From Solirubrobacteraceae bacterium (lineage in GTDB: Bacteria; Actinomycetota; Thermoleophilia; Solirubrobacterales; Solirubrobacteraceae), in the NCBI GenBank assembly GCA_023230855.1, contig JALNWQ010000009.1:132285-196284 (forward strand): a stretch of DNA of 64,000 bases, in the 5' to 3' direction. The notes beneath the pieces are model-generated. The model did not search any database. It saw nothing but the letters and a program-made list of their open reading frames with translations, and was not told the DNA's origin. Below, one piece after another: positions 1-8,408 of this stretch. Position numbers and translations under genes: made by a program. Position 1 is the stretch's first letter. Each line of letters starts with the position of its first letter.

Positions 1-166
1 GCGCGACAACCTCGTTCGGGCGCTTGATCGCCAGCGCGACCTGTGCAGCCCAGAACGCCAATGCCTGGCCGCCCACGAGAACGACGTGTCGATCGGCGAC
101 GACGTCCCTCATTCGGGCCAGAAGGTCCTGGACCTCGTCGAGCTCGAACGGCGGAACGCCCGACAA
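1..166 (-). CDS. Nucleotidyltransferase-like protein, N-terminal part (runs off the left edge)
   Basis: An open minus-strand frame enters from the window edge and begins at TTG (164-166) or ATG (110-112). After a short acidic helix (FELDEVQDLLARM) comes the segment VVLVGGQALAFWA. The GG-containing strand-turn is typical of the start of minimal nucleotidyltransferase folds of the AbiEii type or relatives. Only about 50 residues are visible, so the metal-binding aspartates lie outside the window. It reads in the same frame as the short open stretch upstream, separated by a single TGA (179-181). A role as the toxin or transferase half of a two-gene module is possible but unproven. Confidence 0.5.
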   Translation of the reverse strand, partial: MSGVPPFELDEVQDLLARMRDVVADRHVVLVGGQALAFWAAQVALAIKRPNEVVA

Positions 167-178
167 CGTTTCGCGTGA

Positions 179-283
179 TCAGACGCTACGCCGCGCCGAA
201 TCCCACTGGACCTGCGCGACGGCCGGTCCGAGGGCGAACACTTCGTTCTCGCGCTTGACCTGCTCAAACGGCTCGGTGGCGTC
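179..283 (-). other. Short open stretch ending just upstream of the nucleotidyltransferase-like gene
   Basis: Between the hydrolase stop and the edge gene, the minus strand has an open stretch of about 34 codons. It ends in a protein-like sequence (PFEQVKRENEVFALGP, then VAQVQWDSARRSV) and TGA. It has no convincing ATG or GTG start with a ribosome-binding site and is cut off by the 3' end of the hydrolase gene. It may be the residue of a partner gene, for example an antitoxin, whose 5' part was lost. Confidence 0.25.
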
Positions 284-1052
284 ACCGCACCCGCACCGTC
301 TGCACCTGCAGGCGGTCGAGCGCTCGCACGCCCGCGAGGGTCGTGAACCGGTGGGTGTAGCGGTGCGTGTCGCCGCAGGGGACGCGGAGCGTCCGGACGC
401 CCGGGTGGCGTTCCCGGTAGGTGCGCATCTGGGTCGGCATCACCAGGTCGTCGCAGACGCTGTTGCTCAGGAGGACGCGGCGTGGGGCGATCCGCAACGG
501 CAGCGTCGCGGGAGACACCCGCGCCAGGTTCGGGCCCCACACCTCGCGCGTGCCCTCGACGAGGTCTGGGCGCAGCCCGGGACCGGCCGGATCGGTGATG
601 GCGCCCTCGACGAGGACCGCGAACGGCGTCGACCGGCGCGCCGCGACCATCAACGCCAGATGGCCACCGGCGGACTCGCCGGTGACGATCACCCGTCGGT
701 ACCGACGCTTGAGCCGGTCGTAGACGGCCAGCACGTCGGCCAGGCTGCGTCGGCCGGTCGTGTAGCCGGTGGAGTGGACGACCCACCCCCGTGCGGTCCA
801 GTGGGGCCCCACCCGCGACGCGTACTCCGCCACCAGGCCCGGGTCGCTGCGCCACCCGCCGCCGTGGAGCCCCAGGACGATCCCCTTCGGCCGGCCCGCC
901 GGTCGCTGGACGTTGAACGGATGCACCGGCGCGACGACCGACGCGTGCGCTCCGGTCTCCACCGCTGATCGGCCGGGGTCGGCGGCCGCGCTGCCGGCGA
1001 GCAGCAGCCCGATGGTGGTGGTGAGCGATGCGATGGATGATCGGCGCAGCAT
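282..1052 (-). CDS. Secreted alpha/beta hydrolase (esterase-like)
   Basis: This 256-residue protein begins with a signal peptide: RR, then a hydrophobic stretch ending in AGSAAADP, giving probable cleavage near residue 25. The mature part has an oxyanion-hole motif LHGGGW (about residues 62-67) and the nucleophile elbow GESAGG (about 125-130), the hallmarks of HSL/carboxylesterase-type alpha/beta hydrolases. A late Asp and His (CGDTHRYTH) could complete the triad. The likely role is exported hydrolysis of an ester or small lipid; the substrate cannot be told. It stands alone, about 180 bp from the VapC gene on the same strand. Confidence 0.8.
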   Translation of the reverse strand: MLRRSSIASLTTTIGLLLAGSAAADPGRSAVETGAHASVVAPVHPFNVQRPAGRPKGIVLGLHGGGWRSDPGLVAEYASRVGPHWTARGWVVHSTGYTTGRRSLADVLAVYDRLKRRYRRVIVTGESAGGHLALMVAARRSTPFAVLVEGAITDPAGPGLRPDLVEGTREVWGPNLARVSPATLPLRIAPRRVLLSNSVCDDLVMPTQMRTYRERHPGVRTLRVPCGDTHRYTHRFTTLAGVRALDRLQVQTVRVR

Positions 1053-1229
1053 GTTTCGTCCCGGTGATCGGCAGGTCCAGGCGGGACCGTGACCGGGAAC
1101 GGACGGTCCGCCCCGGCACGGAAGCGGGCGACTTTAGCGATGGCGTCATCACCAGCCGGGGCCCGCGCGCGATCACCCCCCGAGCCGCCAGGTGTACGAG
1201 CCGTCCTCGAGGCCCGTCGTGCGGACCAC

Positions 1230-1652
1230 TCAGCGCGTCAGCAACATGAGGCCCTCGCGCGCCGCGGCGGCGTCGAGCTCGACGTCGAAGCTCGCGAACC
1301 GGAGGGCGGGGAGGTCGCGCACGTCGAGCGCCGCCGCGAGCTGCATCGCGTCGTAGCCACGCAGGCCGTGCCGCCGGGCGAGGGCGGCCGCCCGCACGAC
1401 GACACGGTCGACGATCGGGACGACTGCCACGTCGACCCACAGCTCCTCGAACCCTGCCGCGAGCCGCTCCGCCGCGTCCGCGTCGACGCGGCCCCCGCGT
1501 CGCATCCGGGTCAGCGTCGCATGCGTCTCGACGAGGGCGAGATGACTCGCGACGAGCACCGACGACGCCTCGGCGGCGTCACGAACGGTCCGGCTGTGCT
1601 CCTCCTCGACGAGCAGCTTGACCAGGGCGCTGGTGTCGAGGAACAGCGTCAC
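1230..1652 (-). CDS. vapC: VapC-type PIN-domain toxin
   Basis: A 140-residue PIN-domain endoribonuclease starting at GTG. Four acidic positions of the metal site are visible: FLDTSALVKLL near the N-terminus, ETHATL in the middle, YDAMQLAAAL near residue 100 and the late FASFD. The GTG overlaps the antitoxin stop by 4 bp (GTGA), so the two are translationally coupled. Length and motifs are those of an intact toxin; RNA cleavage is the family activity. Confidence 0.9.
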   Translation of the reverse strand: MTLFLDTSALVKLLVEEEHSRTVRDAAEASSVLVASHLALVETHATLTRMRRGGRVDADAAERLAAGFEELWVDVAVVPIVDRVVVRAAALARRHGLRGYDAMQLAAALDVRDLPALRFASFDVELDAAAAREGLMLLTR

Positions 1653-1936
1653 CGGGGCCCGCGGTCGTCCAGCACCGACTCGGACGCGGTCGGGCCCGGA
1701 CCGGACAGCGCGATCGGCTCCGGCAGGCGGGGTCGGCGTCCGCTCCACCGCAGGCCGCGCTCGGCGAGCGCCGCCCGCACGGCGCCGTCGGCCCCGCCGA
1801 TCGGGTCCCCCGCCGGGACGACCCGAGCCACGACGCGACCGCGGCGCGTGACGGTCACGTCCTCGCCGGCCTCGACGGCCCGGATCACGCCGGACGCGTC
1901 GCCCTTGAGCTCCCGGATCCCCACCGACCTCGCCAT
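1649..1936 (-). CDS. vapB: VapB/Phd-type antitoxin
   Basis: A 95-residue protein opening MARSVGIRELKGDASGVIRA with a following VTVTRRGRVVARVVPA segment. This is the DNA-binding fold of the Phd/YefM antitoxin superfamily, found in many VapB proteins. The proline-rich C-terminal tail is the expected toxin-wrapping part. It precedes vapC with a 4-bp overlap. Its own promoter would lie in the roughly 110-bp gap shared with the divergent TetR gene; autoregulation is the family norm. Confidence 0.85.
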   Translation of the reverse strand: MARSVGIRELKGDASGVIRAVEAGEDVTVTRRGRVVARVVPAGDPIGGADGAVRAALAERGLRWSGRRPRLPEPIALSGPGPTASESVLDDRGPR

Positions 1937-2052
1937 GTGGCCACCGTAGCACCGTATGTGGACACATCGGTCGAGGTCGTCGCCCCGCCCGGCCCCGCCC
2001 CCGCCCCGGGACCGCTGCTCGGCGGTCCGCGAGGGGCGGGTACCCTGGGTCG

Positions 2053-2667
2053 GTGCCACCGAGCAGTCAGGCCCTCGCCGGCGCCCGCCGCCGTGCGGGG
2101 ACGCAGCAGGACCTGCTCGCCGCGACGGTGCGGTTGCTCGAGGGCGGCGCGCCGTTGGCGACGCTGTCGATCGCCGACATCGCCCGCGAGGCCGACGTGT
2201 CGCGGGCCACGTTCTACGCGCACTTCCGCGACCGCACCGCGCTGACCGAGGCGCTCGCGCGCGAGCAGCTCGCGTGGCTCACCGCGGCCGGGCGGCCGTC
2301 GGGGCCGCGACCGGGCGGGCCGCTCACCCGTGACGCGGTGCGCGGGTCGGTGCGGGAGCTCGTCGACGGGTGGCGCGAGAGGCACGTCGTGATCGGGGCG
2401 ATCATCGAGATGGCCGAGCAGGACCCGGCGATCCGGGCGCTGTGGGTCGGCGGCATCCGCGAGGTCGCCGACGTCGCCCGCCGCGTGTTCACCGGGCACT
2501 GGGAGTCCGGCGCCGCCGACGCGCCCGACCACCCCGACGTCGTCGCCGAGTCGCTCACCTGGATGATCGAGCGGACCTGCCACCAGATGCTGGACGGTGG
2601 CCATGACCCGGACGCGCTCGTCGACGCGCTGAGCGAGACGGTCTGCCGGGTCGTCGGCGTGGCCTGA
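2053..2667 (+). CDS. TetR/AcrR-family transcriptional regulator
   Basis: A 204-residue regulator starting at GTG. Residues about 20-65 form the TetR helix-turn-helix (LSIADIAREADVSRATFYAHF, the last five being the recognition-helix signature). The C-terminal ligand domain is alpha-helical and ends with a WMIERTCHQML stretch seen in many actinobacterial AcrR proteins. It is divergent from vapB and convergent with the AveC-like gene, so its target is unclear. No clean palindrome was found in the 116-bp upstream gap. Confidence 0.88.
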   Translation: MPPSSQALAGARRRAGTQQDLLAATVRLLEGGAPLATLSIADIAREADVSRATFYAHFRDRTALTEALAREQLAWLTAAGRPSGPRPGGPLTRDAVRGSVRELVDGWRERHVVIGAIIEMAEQDPAIRALWVGGIREVADVARRVFTGHWESGAADAPDHPDVVAESLTWMIERTCHQMLDGGHDPDALVDALSETVCRVVGVA

Positions 2668-2769
2668 CGCCGCCTGCCGCCGACCCGGCGCCACCCGCCG
2701 ATCGCGGGCGGTCCCGGCGCGGTCGGGGTGACGCCGCCACGTGCGGGGCGACGCCGCTCCGCCGCCCGG

Positions 2770-3864
2770 TCAGCGCGACGGCAGCAGGTAGCTCGGCAGG
2801 TCCGCGGCGCTGTCGCCGACGAGGCCCAGCCAGTTGAACGGCAGGTGGTAGACGAGGAAGAACGCCGTCATCGACGCCCCGATCACCGCGAGCCAGCTCG
2901 CCGGGCCACGCCACCGCGGCGCCAGCCGCTCGACGCCACGCTCGGCCCACGAGCGACCGTCCGGGCTGTCGCGGGCGCTGAGCAGCAGGTTGGTGAAGAA
3001 CACCCCGAGCGCCGCGACGAGCACCATCTCGTACAGCGGGAACTGGTACTGCGACCCGGCGAACAACGTCACGCTCTCCGGTGCCTGCGCGTAGGCATAG
3101 CCGTGGTCCAAGCGGATGAAGACGTTCTCGACGACGAAGTCGAACACGCACGCCGCGACGAACACGACCGACAACGCGGTCCCGTTGCGGATCCCCGGCC
3201 AGCGGCGGCGCATCCGCTGGATCGCCGGCACCGCGACGAGCGCCACCCCGATGCAGAAGTACATGTACATCGGGGTGCCCCAGACGATGCCCTCCGCGTA
3301 GCGCGACTGGTGGTCGGGGTCGGCGAACGGCAGGAACGACGACCAGCTGCCGACGTTGATCGAGTGCTGGTTCCACGCGAAGAGGTACTCCTGCGTGTTG
3401 AGGAACCCGTCCGACACGCTGCCGAGGAAGCACCCCAGGGCGATCTTCGCCTCGATCCCCAGCCGCCGCGCGCGCCGCCACGGCCGGATCGCGACGAGGT
3501 ACACGATGGTGCTCATCTCGACGACGCTCGCCACCTCGGAGATCCGCAGCAGCACGAGCCGCCAGGTGGGGAACTCGTCCGGGCCGAGGACCTCGACCCG
3601 GCCGAACTCCTCCGACGACAGGATCCAGCGGCCCCACGTCGTGAGCGCGAGCGCGGCGAGCAGCACCCCGACGAGCGCCCAGATCACCACCCCGCCACGG
3701 TGGTCGGGCGGGCCGGGCGGGGTGGTCGGGGCAGCGTCCGCTCCGGCGGCGGCCGTCGTCGCGGACGTCGCCGAGGGCGTGACGGCGGCCTCGTCCGTGG
3801 AGGCGCCCCCGACTCCGACGGACGAACCGCCGCCGGCCGTGCGACCGGTGGTCGGGGTCGCCAT
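2770..3864 (-). CDS. AveC-like (spirocyclase family) membrane protein
   Basis: A 364-residue integral membrane protein. A variable Ala/Thr/Pro-rich N-terminus is followed by about seven hydrophobic segments and the pattern EGIVWGTPMYMYF, FDFVVEN and QYPL-like FPLYEMVLVAALG. Acidic and aromatic residues sit in or next to membrane helices. This resembles the AveC/MeiC family, whose founding members act in spiroketal formation; most actinobacterial homologues have no known reaction. Its ATG overlaps the stop of the flavoprotein gene (TGATG), with a GTG one codon earlier as alternative. The coupling suggests both enzymes act on one lipophilic substrate. The family call rests on remembered motifs. 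Confidence 0.65.
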   Translation of the reverse strand: MATPTTGRTAGGGSSVGVGGASTDEAAVTPSATSATTAAAGADAAPTTPPGPPDHRGGVVIWALVGVLLAALALTTWGRWILSSEEFGRVEVLGPDEFPTWRLVLLRISEVASVVEMSTIVYLVAIRPWRRARRLGIEAKIALGCFLGSVSDGFLNTQEYLFAWNQHSINVGSWSSFLPFADPDHQSRYAEGIVWGTPMYMYFCIGVALVAVPAIQRMRRRWPGIRNGTALSVVFVAACVFDFVVENVFIRLDHGYAYAQAPESVTLFAGSQYQFPLYEMVLVAALGVFFTNLLLSARDSPDGRSWAERGVERLAPRWRGPASWLAVIGASMTAFFLVYHLPFNWLGLVGDSAADLPSYLLPSR

Positions 3865-5279
3865 CACGCCACCCCGTCGAGCGCCCGCTCGCCGACCGTG
3901 ACCGGGACGCCGGCGGGCGGGGAGGCGTCGGCGCGCAGCAGCGGCAGCAGGTCACGGACGGCGCGCTCGCCGGAGCAGGTGGCGGTGCAGATGTTCGACG
4001 ACGACCAGAAGATGCCGCCGAGCTCGATCCGGCTGCCGCGCGGACGACGGCGGACGAACTCGCCCAGCTCGCGGTACAGGCCCGGCCGCGAGTAGACGAT
4101 GACCTCGTTCCAGCGCGAGATCCGGGTGTGGTCGACGGTGTCCGACAGCCCGGGCAGGACCTTCTCCGCACCGCGTAGGAACCACTCGCGCACCGTGTCG
4201 TCGTCCTCGCGCACGAGCCGCTCGGCGTGCTCGGTCATCGCGAGGAACGCGAGCAGCCCGTGGCCGTCGGGCACGCGACCGGGGGCCTTGTTGTGCTCGC
4301 AGGTGAACCCCATGACCCCCGGGTCGATCGACTCGGGGATGTTCGACACCGACGCCCGCACCCCCGGCGGCGGGGTCGTCACGCCGACGTTCATCACGAC
4401 GCACTTCGTGTAGCGCAGCGACCGCAGGAACGCCTCGCACGACGGGTCGGTGAAGTACCCGGGCAGCAGGTCGGGGATGCGGTCGCCACGGATCGTGACG
4501 ACCGCCGCGGCCGCCTCCTCGACGTGGTCGCCGTCGGCGTCGGTGTAGCTCGCGCGGACCCCGTCGGCGGTCTCGACGAGCTCGCGCACCGTCGCCCCCA
4601 ACCGCACCTCGTGGCCGGCCGCGAGCGCCTCGATGTACTCCGAGTAGCCGTTGCGGAACGCGTAGAGCGTCGTGCCGAGGATGTTGTTGATCATGAAGAA
4701 CAGCTCGACGACCGAGATCGTGTCGCTGCGCACCCCCAGCACCCCGCGGACGGTGGAGTCGATGAGGTAGTCGTACGCCTCGCCCGACAGGCCGAGGTGG
4801 CGCTCGCAGAACCGCTTGGGCGTCTCGTGGTCCCAGCGCCCCGCGGACGACAGGTCCTCGTAGCTCAGGTGCTTGCCGATCCGCGCGTTGACGAGGCCGA
4901 GCTGGGCCAGGGCGAGCTTGGACCGGGCGCTGACGATCGGGCTGCGGACCGCGTCGCGGAACAGCGCCTCGGACCGCAGCTCGTGGACCTGCCCGTCGCG
5001 GGCGAACCCGACGCGCGACCCGGCGGGGATCAGCGCGTCGTGCAGGCCGAGCTCCTCGACGATCCGCAGGACGGGCCGGTACGCCGACGGCAGCAGCGTC
5101 GCGCCCTCCTCCATGAGGTAGCCCGCCTCGCGGCGCGTGCGGATCTGCCCGCCGACCCGGTCGCGCTGGTCGATCAGCACGGGATGGAACCCGGCGCCGC
5201 GCAGCCGGTGCGCGGCGGTGAGCCCCGAGGGCCCCGCCCCGACGACGAGGACGCGGGGACGGTCGACGGACGCGCTCAT
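3864..5279 (-). CDS. FAD-dependent amine-oxidase/protoporphyrinogen-oxidase-like oxidoreductase
   Basis: About 471 residues. The N-terminal dinucleotide-binding motif VVGAGPSGLTAAHRL is followed by the FAD signature DRVGGQIRTRR and a MEEGA(T)LLPS loop typical of the flavin amine oxidase/phytoene-desaturase/HemY superfamily. The C-terminus has ELGGIFWSSSNICTA, the second FAD-contact region. ATG at 5277-5279 is favoured; an in-frame ATG lies six codons upstream. It is the first gene of a coupled pair with the AveC-like membrane protein, suggesting oxidation or desaturation of a lipid or polyketide-like compound. No haem-pathway genes are nearby, so a HemY role is unlikely. Confidence 0.8.
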   Translation of the reverse strand: MSASVDRPRVLVVGAGPSGLTAAHRLRGAGFHPVLIDQRDRVGGQIRTRREAGYLMEEGATLLPSAYRPVLRIVEELGLHDALIPAGSRVGFARDGQVHELRSEALFRDAVRSPIVSARSKLALAQLGLVNARIGKHLSYEDLSSAGRWDHETPKRFCERHLGLSGEAYDYLIDSTVRGVLGVRSDTISVVELFFMINNILGTTLYAFRNGYSEYIEALAAGHEVRLGATVRELVETADGVRASYTDADGDHVEEAAAAVVTIRGDRIPDLLPGYFTDPSCEAFLRSLRYTKCVVMNVGVTTPPPGVRASVSNIPESIDPGVMGFTCEHNKAPGRVPDGHGLLAFLAMTEHAERLVREDDDTVREWFLRGAEKVLPGLSDTVDHTRISRWNEVIVYSRPGLYRELGEFVRRRPRGSRIELGGIFWSSSNICTATCSGERAVRDLLPLLRADASPPAGVPVTVGERALDGVA

Positions 5280-5403
5280 ATCAGTTTTGTACAACATGTC
5301 GACTTCATCGCGCAAGCGCCGACCCCCACGTCCACGAGTCCACCTCCGTTCCTCCACGATCGACCGGTCGTTCCGGCACAGGTTCAGCGTCGACGATCAC
5401 GGC

Positions 5404-5631
5404 ATGACCGACGACCAGATGCTCCACGCCACGATCGACGACCACGGGCCCGACGACGCCGGATCCGCGTTCCTCGACGCGATGTTCGAGCTCCTCTGCG
5501 AGATCTCGGACGAGGCCGGCATCCCGCGACCGGAGCGCAACGTCCGGATCGACGTGTCGACGGGCGAGGTCATCCGCCCGGAGCGCCCCGAGAAGGACCA
5601 CGACCCGGCGCGCCCGCCGGCGGGCCGCTGA
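5404..5631 (+). CDS. Small acidic hypothetical protein
   Basis: A 75-residue open frame starting ATG, divergent from the flavoprotein. It is rich in Asp/Glu (MTDDQML, DDHGPDD, CEISDEAG) with one amphipathic helix AFLDAMFELLCEISDE and a charged Pro-rich tail. No family was recognised. The frame continues open upstream, so the start is a guess; coding potential is supported mainly by composition. Confidence 0.45.
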   Translation: MTDDQMLHATIDDHGPDDAGSAFLDAMFELLCEISDEAGIPRPERNVRIDVSTGEVIRPERPEKDHDPARPPAGR

Positions 5632-5680
5632 CGCAGGGACGCCCCGGGCCGGCCCACCGCGGCGCCCCGTCCTTCACCCG

Positions 5681-7087
5681 CTACGGCAACGGCCGCACGT
5701 GCGGCCACTGGGCCGTCACGCCGTCGAACGTCCACGGCTTCTGGGTGATGCACGGCGGGGTACCGCCGAAGGGGGGCAGCAACGTGGCGTTGCTCGTGTG
5801 CCGGCAGTCGAACGCCTCGAGCGTGCCGGATCTCAACGCGTTGAGCGCGCCCGGGGCGGGGTACTCGTTGGAGCGGAAGTACGACGGGCGCTCCCCCACC
5901 CCGTACAACGGCGACGCGGGGATCGTCATCGCCAGGCGGATGTAGTGCTGCTTGCGGCCGCCGACGCCGACGGTGGACGCCTGCGTCATCGCGCCGAGCT
6001 TGCCCGTCCACGACACGAGCTGGTCGTCGTACGCCTCGAGGATGCGGAAGAACGACGGCATCCGTCGGGTGACCTCGCGCAGGTCGGGGAGCAGCCCGGG
6101 GAACCGGTCGGTGATCCGCTCGACGTCGGGCAGCATCCGGCCGATCCGCACGAGCTCGGGCCGGGCCGCCTCGAGGAGCGATGCGAGCGCCGGCACGAGC
6201 CGGTCGACGCTGCGGACCGTCGCGGGGAGCACCGTCGAGCCCTCCCGCAGGCGCCGCGCGACCGGCGCGCCCGAGCGCAGCACGCGCCGGGCCACCGCGA
6301 GCGTCGCCTCGGTCTCCTCGGTCAGCCCCGGCAGGCCGTCGATCGTGGCCCGCAGCGCGTCGTCGCGGGCGGCGGTGTCCGACACGATCGTCGCCGCGTC
6401 ACGCAACAGGCCGCGCAGGTCCGCATCCGACCCGTTGACCGCCGCGAGCACCCGGTCGGTACGGCGCAGCACCCGCGCCACCGTCGGGCGGCTGCGGTCG
6501 ACGACGGCGCTCAGCCGCTCGAGCTCGCGCGTGACCTCGGGGGCGCCGGCGAGCAGCTCGTTGAGGTCCTGCCCCCGGTCGCGCAACGTCCGCTCGAGCG
6601 TGCCGGTGAGCCTCCGGATCGACCGGCGGGTCGGCTCGTCGAACATGTCGAGCACCTCGCCGACCGTCGGGGCGACCTCGACGCGGGACGACGACAGGCG
6701 GCCGCCCTCGGGGATCGTCGGGCCGTCGACCGTGCCGGGCGACAGCGCGACGTACCGCTCGCCGAGCACCGACTTGTTGCGCAGCATCGCCCGCGTGTCG
6801 CGCGGGAGCGGCGCGAACTCCGGGTCGATCTCGACCAGGGTGTCGGTGTCGGTGCCGGCGGCGGTCACCCGCACGACCCGGCCGACGACGACCCCGGACA
6901 GCTGGACGTCCGCGCCACGGACGAGCCCCGTGCCATCGGGCAGGCGCACCGACACCTGGTACCCCCGCGCCTGGAACGGCACGCCGCCGTCGGCGCGCAC
7001 CCACAGCGCGATCGCGACGACGACCGCGACGAACGCGGCGAGGATCATGCCGAGCAGCACCCGGCGCGGCGGCAGGCTCGTCAGCAC
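5681..7087 (-). CDS. MCE-family protein, sixth of the operon (MceF position)
   Basis: A 468-residue substrate-binding component of the Mce lipid importer, starting at GTG. One N-terminal transmembrane helix (about residues 10-28) is followed by the MCE beta-barrel domain (about 40-115) with GADVQLSGVVVGRV and NKSVLGERYVAL. A long helical region with repeated Leu/Arg heptads follows (about 130-350), and a secreted-type tail carries two Cys (DCRHTS, PPCITQ). It is the last gene of the operon, 46 bp after the previous one. In this family six Mce subunits form a tube that carries lipids across the cell envelope; the substrate here is unknown. Confidence 0.9.
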   Translation of the reverse strand: MLTSLPPRRVLLGMILAAFVAVVVAIALWVRADGGVPFQARGYQVSVRLPDGTGLVRGADVQLSGVVVGRVVRVTAAGTDTDTLVEIDPEFAPLPRDTRAMLRNKSVLGERYVALSPGTVDGPTIPEGGRLSSSRVEVAPTVGEVLDMFDEPTRRSIRRLTGTLERTLRDRGQDLNELLAGAPEVTRELERLSAVVDRSRPTVARVLRRTDRVLAAVNGSDADLRGLLRDAATIVSDTAARDDALRATIDGLPGLTEETEATLAVARRVLRSGAPVARRLREGSTVLPATVRSVDRLVPALASLLEAARPELVRIGRMLPDVERITDRFPGLLPDLREVTRRMPSFFRILEAYDDQLVSWTGKLGAMTQASTVGVGGRKQHYIRLAMTIPASPLYGVGERPSYFRSNEYPAPGALNALRSGTLEAFDCRHTSNATLLPPFGGTPPCITQKPWTFDGVTAQWPHVRPLP

Positions 7088-7133
7088 GTCGTCCTCCCCG
7101 CGATCGTGGTGGCCGGCACGTGGTCCACGGCGA

Positions 7134-8408
7134 TCACGGCTCGCACCCTCCGACGAGCGGCCCGAGCAGCGGCTGCAGCACCGCGGCGAGCGCGGGATCG
7201 CTCGCGAACGGGCCGCAGTCGACGAGCGGCAGCAGGCGCCACCCCGCGCCCATCGGGTCGGTGGTCGACAGCATCGAGTTGGCGTTGTGGAAGAACCACG
7301 AGCCCCAGAACAGGTAGCCCTTGCGGTCGTCCCCGGGGTCGGCGACGAGCTCGTTGAACGCGTAGGTCAGCACCGACAGGATCCGCCGGGCGGGCGGGGT
7401 GATGCCCTGCATCGCCGTGAGGACCGGCAGCGCCTGGCGCGCCAGCGGCGTCGCGTCGCGCACGAGCGGTCGCACGTCGCGCCGCAGCAGCGGCTCGACG
7501 CGGTCGAGCAGGCGGGCGGCGTCGCGCGCGGTCGCCGGCAGGGTGCGCAGCGCGGGGCGCAGGGTCCGGGCGGTGCGGGCGGCGGTGCGCGACAGGCCCG
7601 CGGTGCGCCGCACCGTCGCGCCGACGTCGCGCAGCGTCCCCGGCAGCCGGTCGAGCGACGCCCGGACCGCGGCGTCCTGGCGACCGACCGCCGACAGGGT
7701 CGTGTCGAGCCCGGCGAGGATCTCGTTGATCGCCGGGGCGTCGCGCGCCGTCTGGCCGGCCACGAGGTGCGTGTCGCGGACGAGGCGTCGCACGAGCCGG
7801 TCGCGGTCGGCGAGCGCGGCGGTGATCCGCCGCAGCTGGGCGGTCGTGGGGCCCAGGCCGCGGAGCGCGTCGCCCAGGTCCTCGCCCCGGCCCTCGGTCC
7901 CGCGACCGGCGGTGAGGAGCAGCTGCTGGAGGTAGAGCCGCGAGTCGGCGTCGAGCACCGCGAGGATCTCGTCGACGTCGATCGTCGTGCGGGTGCGCGA
8001 CGCGTCGAGGATCTCGTCCGGGCCGAGCGCGGGCTCCGAGCGGGTGCCCGGATCGAGCTCGACCTCCATGTTCTTCAGGGGCGTGATCGGGGTGAGGAGC
8101 GCCCGCGCGTCACGGTGCACCCGCGGCAGCCGGTCCGGGTCGAGCGACAGGGTGACGATCGCGCGGCCCCGCTCGAGCTCGACGCCCGAGACCTCGCCGA
8201 CCCGCACCCCGGACACCGACACCGGCTGGCCGGTGTTGGGGGTGAGCGACTGGGCGGTGACGAACGCGACCCGCACGTCGTAGCGGTCGGTGAACGGCAG
8301 CCGCAGCCGCTGCTGGCTCAGCAGGTAGCCGGACACGACGAGCGCCGCGGCGATGAACCCGACGATGACGAGGATCCAGCGCCCGTTCTCGCGCCACGCC
8401 CGCGCCAT
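7134..8408 (-). CDS. MCE-family protein, fifth of the operon (MceE position)
   Basis: 424 residues: a transmembrane helix at about 12-32, MCE domain (YDVRVAFVTAQSLTPNTGQ, PVSVSGVRVGEVSGVEL) and a long helical region. The C-terminus contains WGSWFFHNANSMLSTTDPMG and a Cys pair. In mycobacterial operons this position is often a lipoprotein, but no lipobox cysteine follows the N-terminal helix here, so this copy is probably membrane-anchored. Its ATG abuts the stop codon of the preceding gene with no gap. Confidence 0.9.
   Translation of the reverse strand: MARAWRENGRWILVIVGFIAAALVVSGYLLSQQRLRLPFTDRYDVRVAFVTAQSLTPNTGQPVSVSGVRVGEVSGVELERGRAIVTLSLDPDRLPRVHRDARALLTPITPLKNMEVELDPGTRSEPALGPDEILDASRTRTTIDVDEILAVLDADSRLYLQQLLLTAGRGTEGRGEDLGDALRGLGPTTAQLRRITAALADRDRLVRRLVRDTHLVAGQTARDAPAINEILAGLDTTLSAVGRQDAAVRASLDRLPGTLRDVGATVRRTAGLSRTAARTARTLRPALRTLPATARDAARLLDRVEPLLRRDVRPLVRDATPLARQALPVLTAMQGITPPARRILSVLTYAFNELVADPGDDRKGYLFWGSWFFHNANSMLSTTDPMGAGWRLLPLVDCGPFASDPALAAVLQPLLGPLVGGCEP

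Noticed and set aside
1170..1229. Short in-frame open stretch after the vapC stop (VVRTTGLEDGSYTWRLGG)
   Set aside because: Eighteen codons, no ribosome-binding site and no family; at most a relic.
5281..5320. Possible third copy of the 31-bp operator near the flavoprotein start (TTTTGTACAAC)
   Set aside because: Only one half-site (TGTAC-AAA) fits; spacing to GTCGA differs and the other arm is absent.
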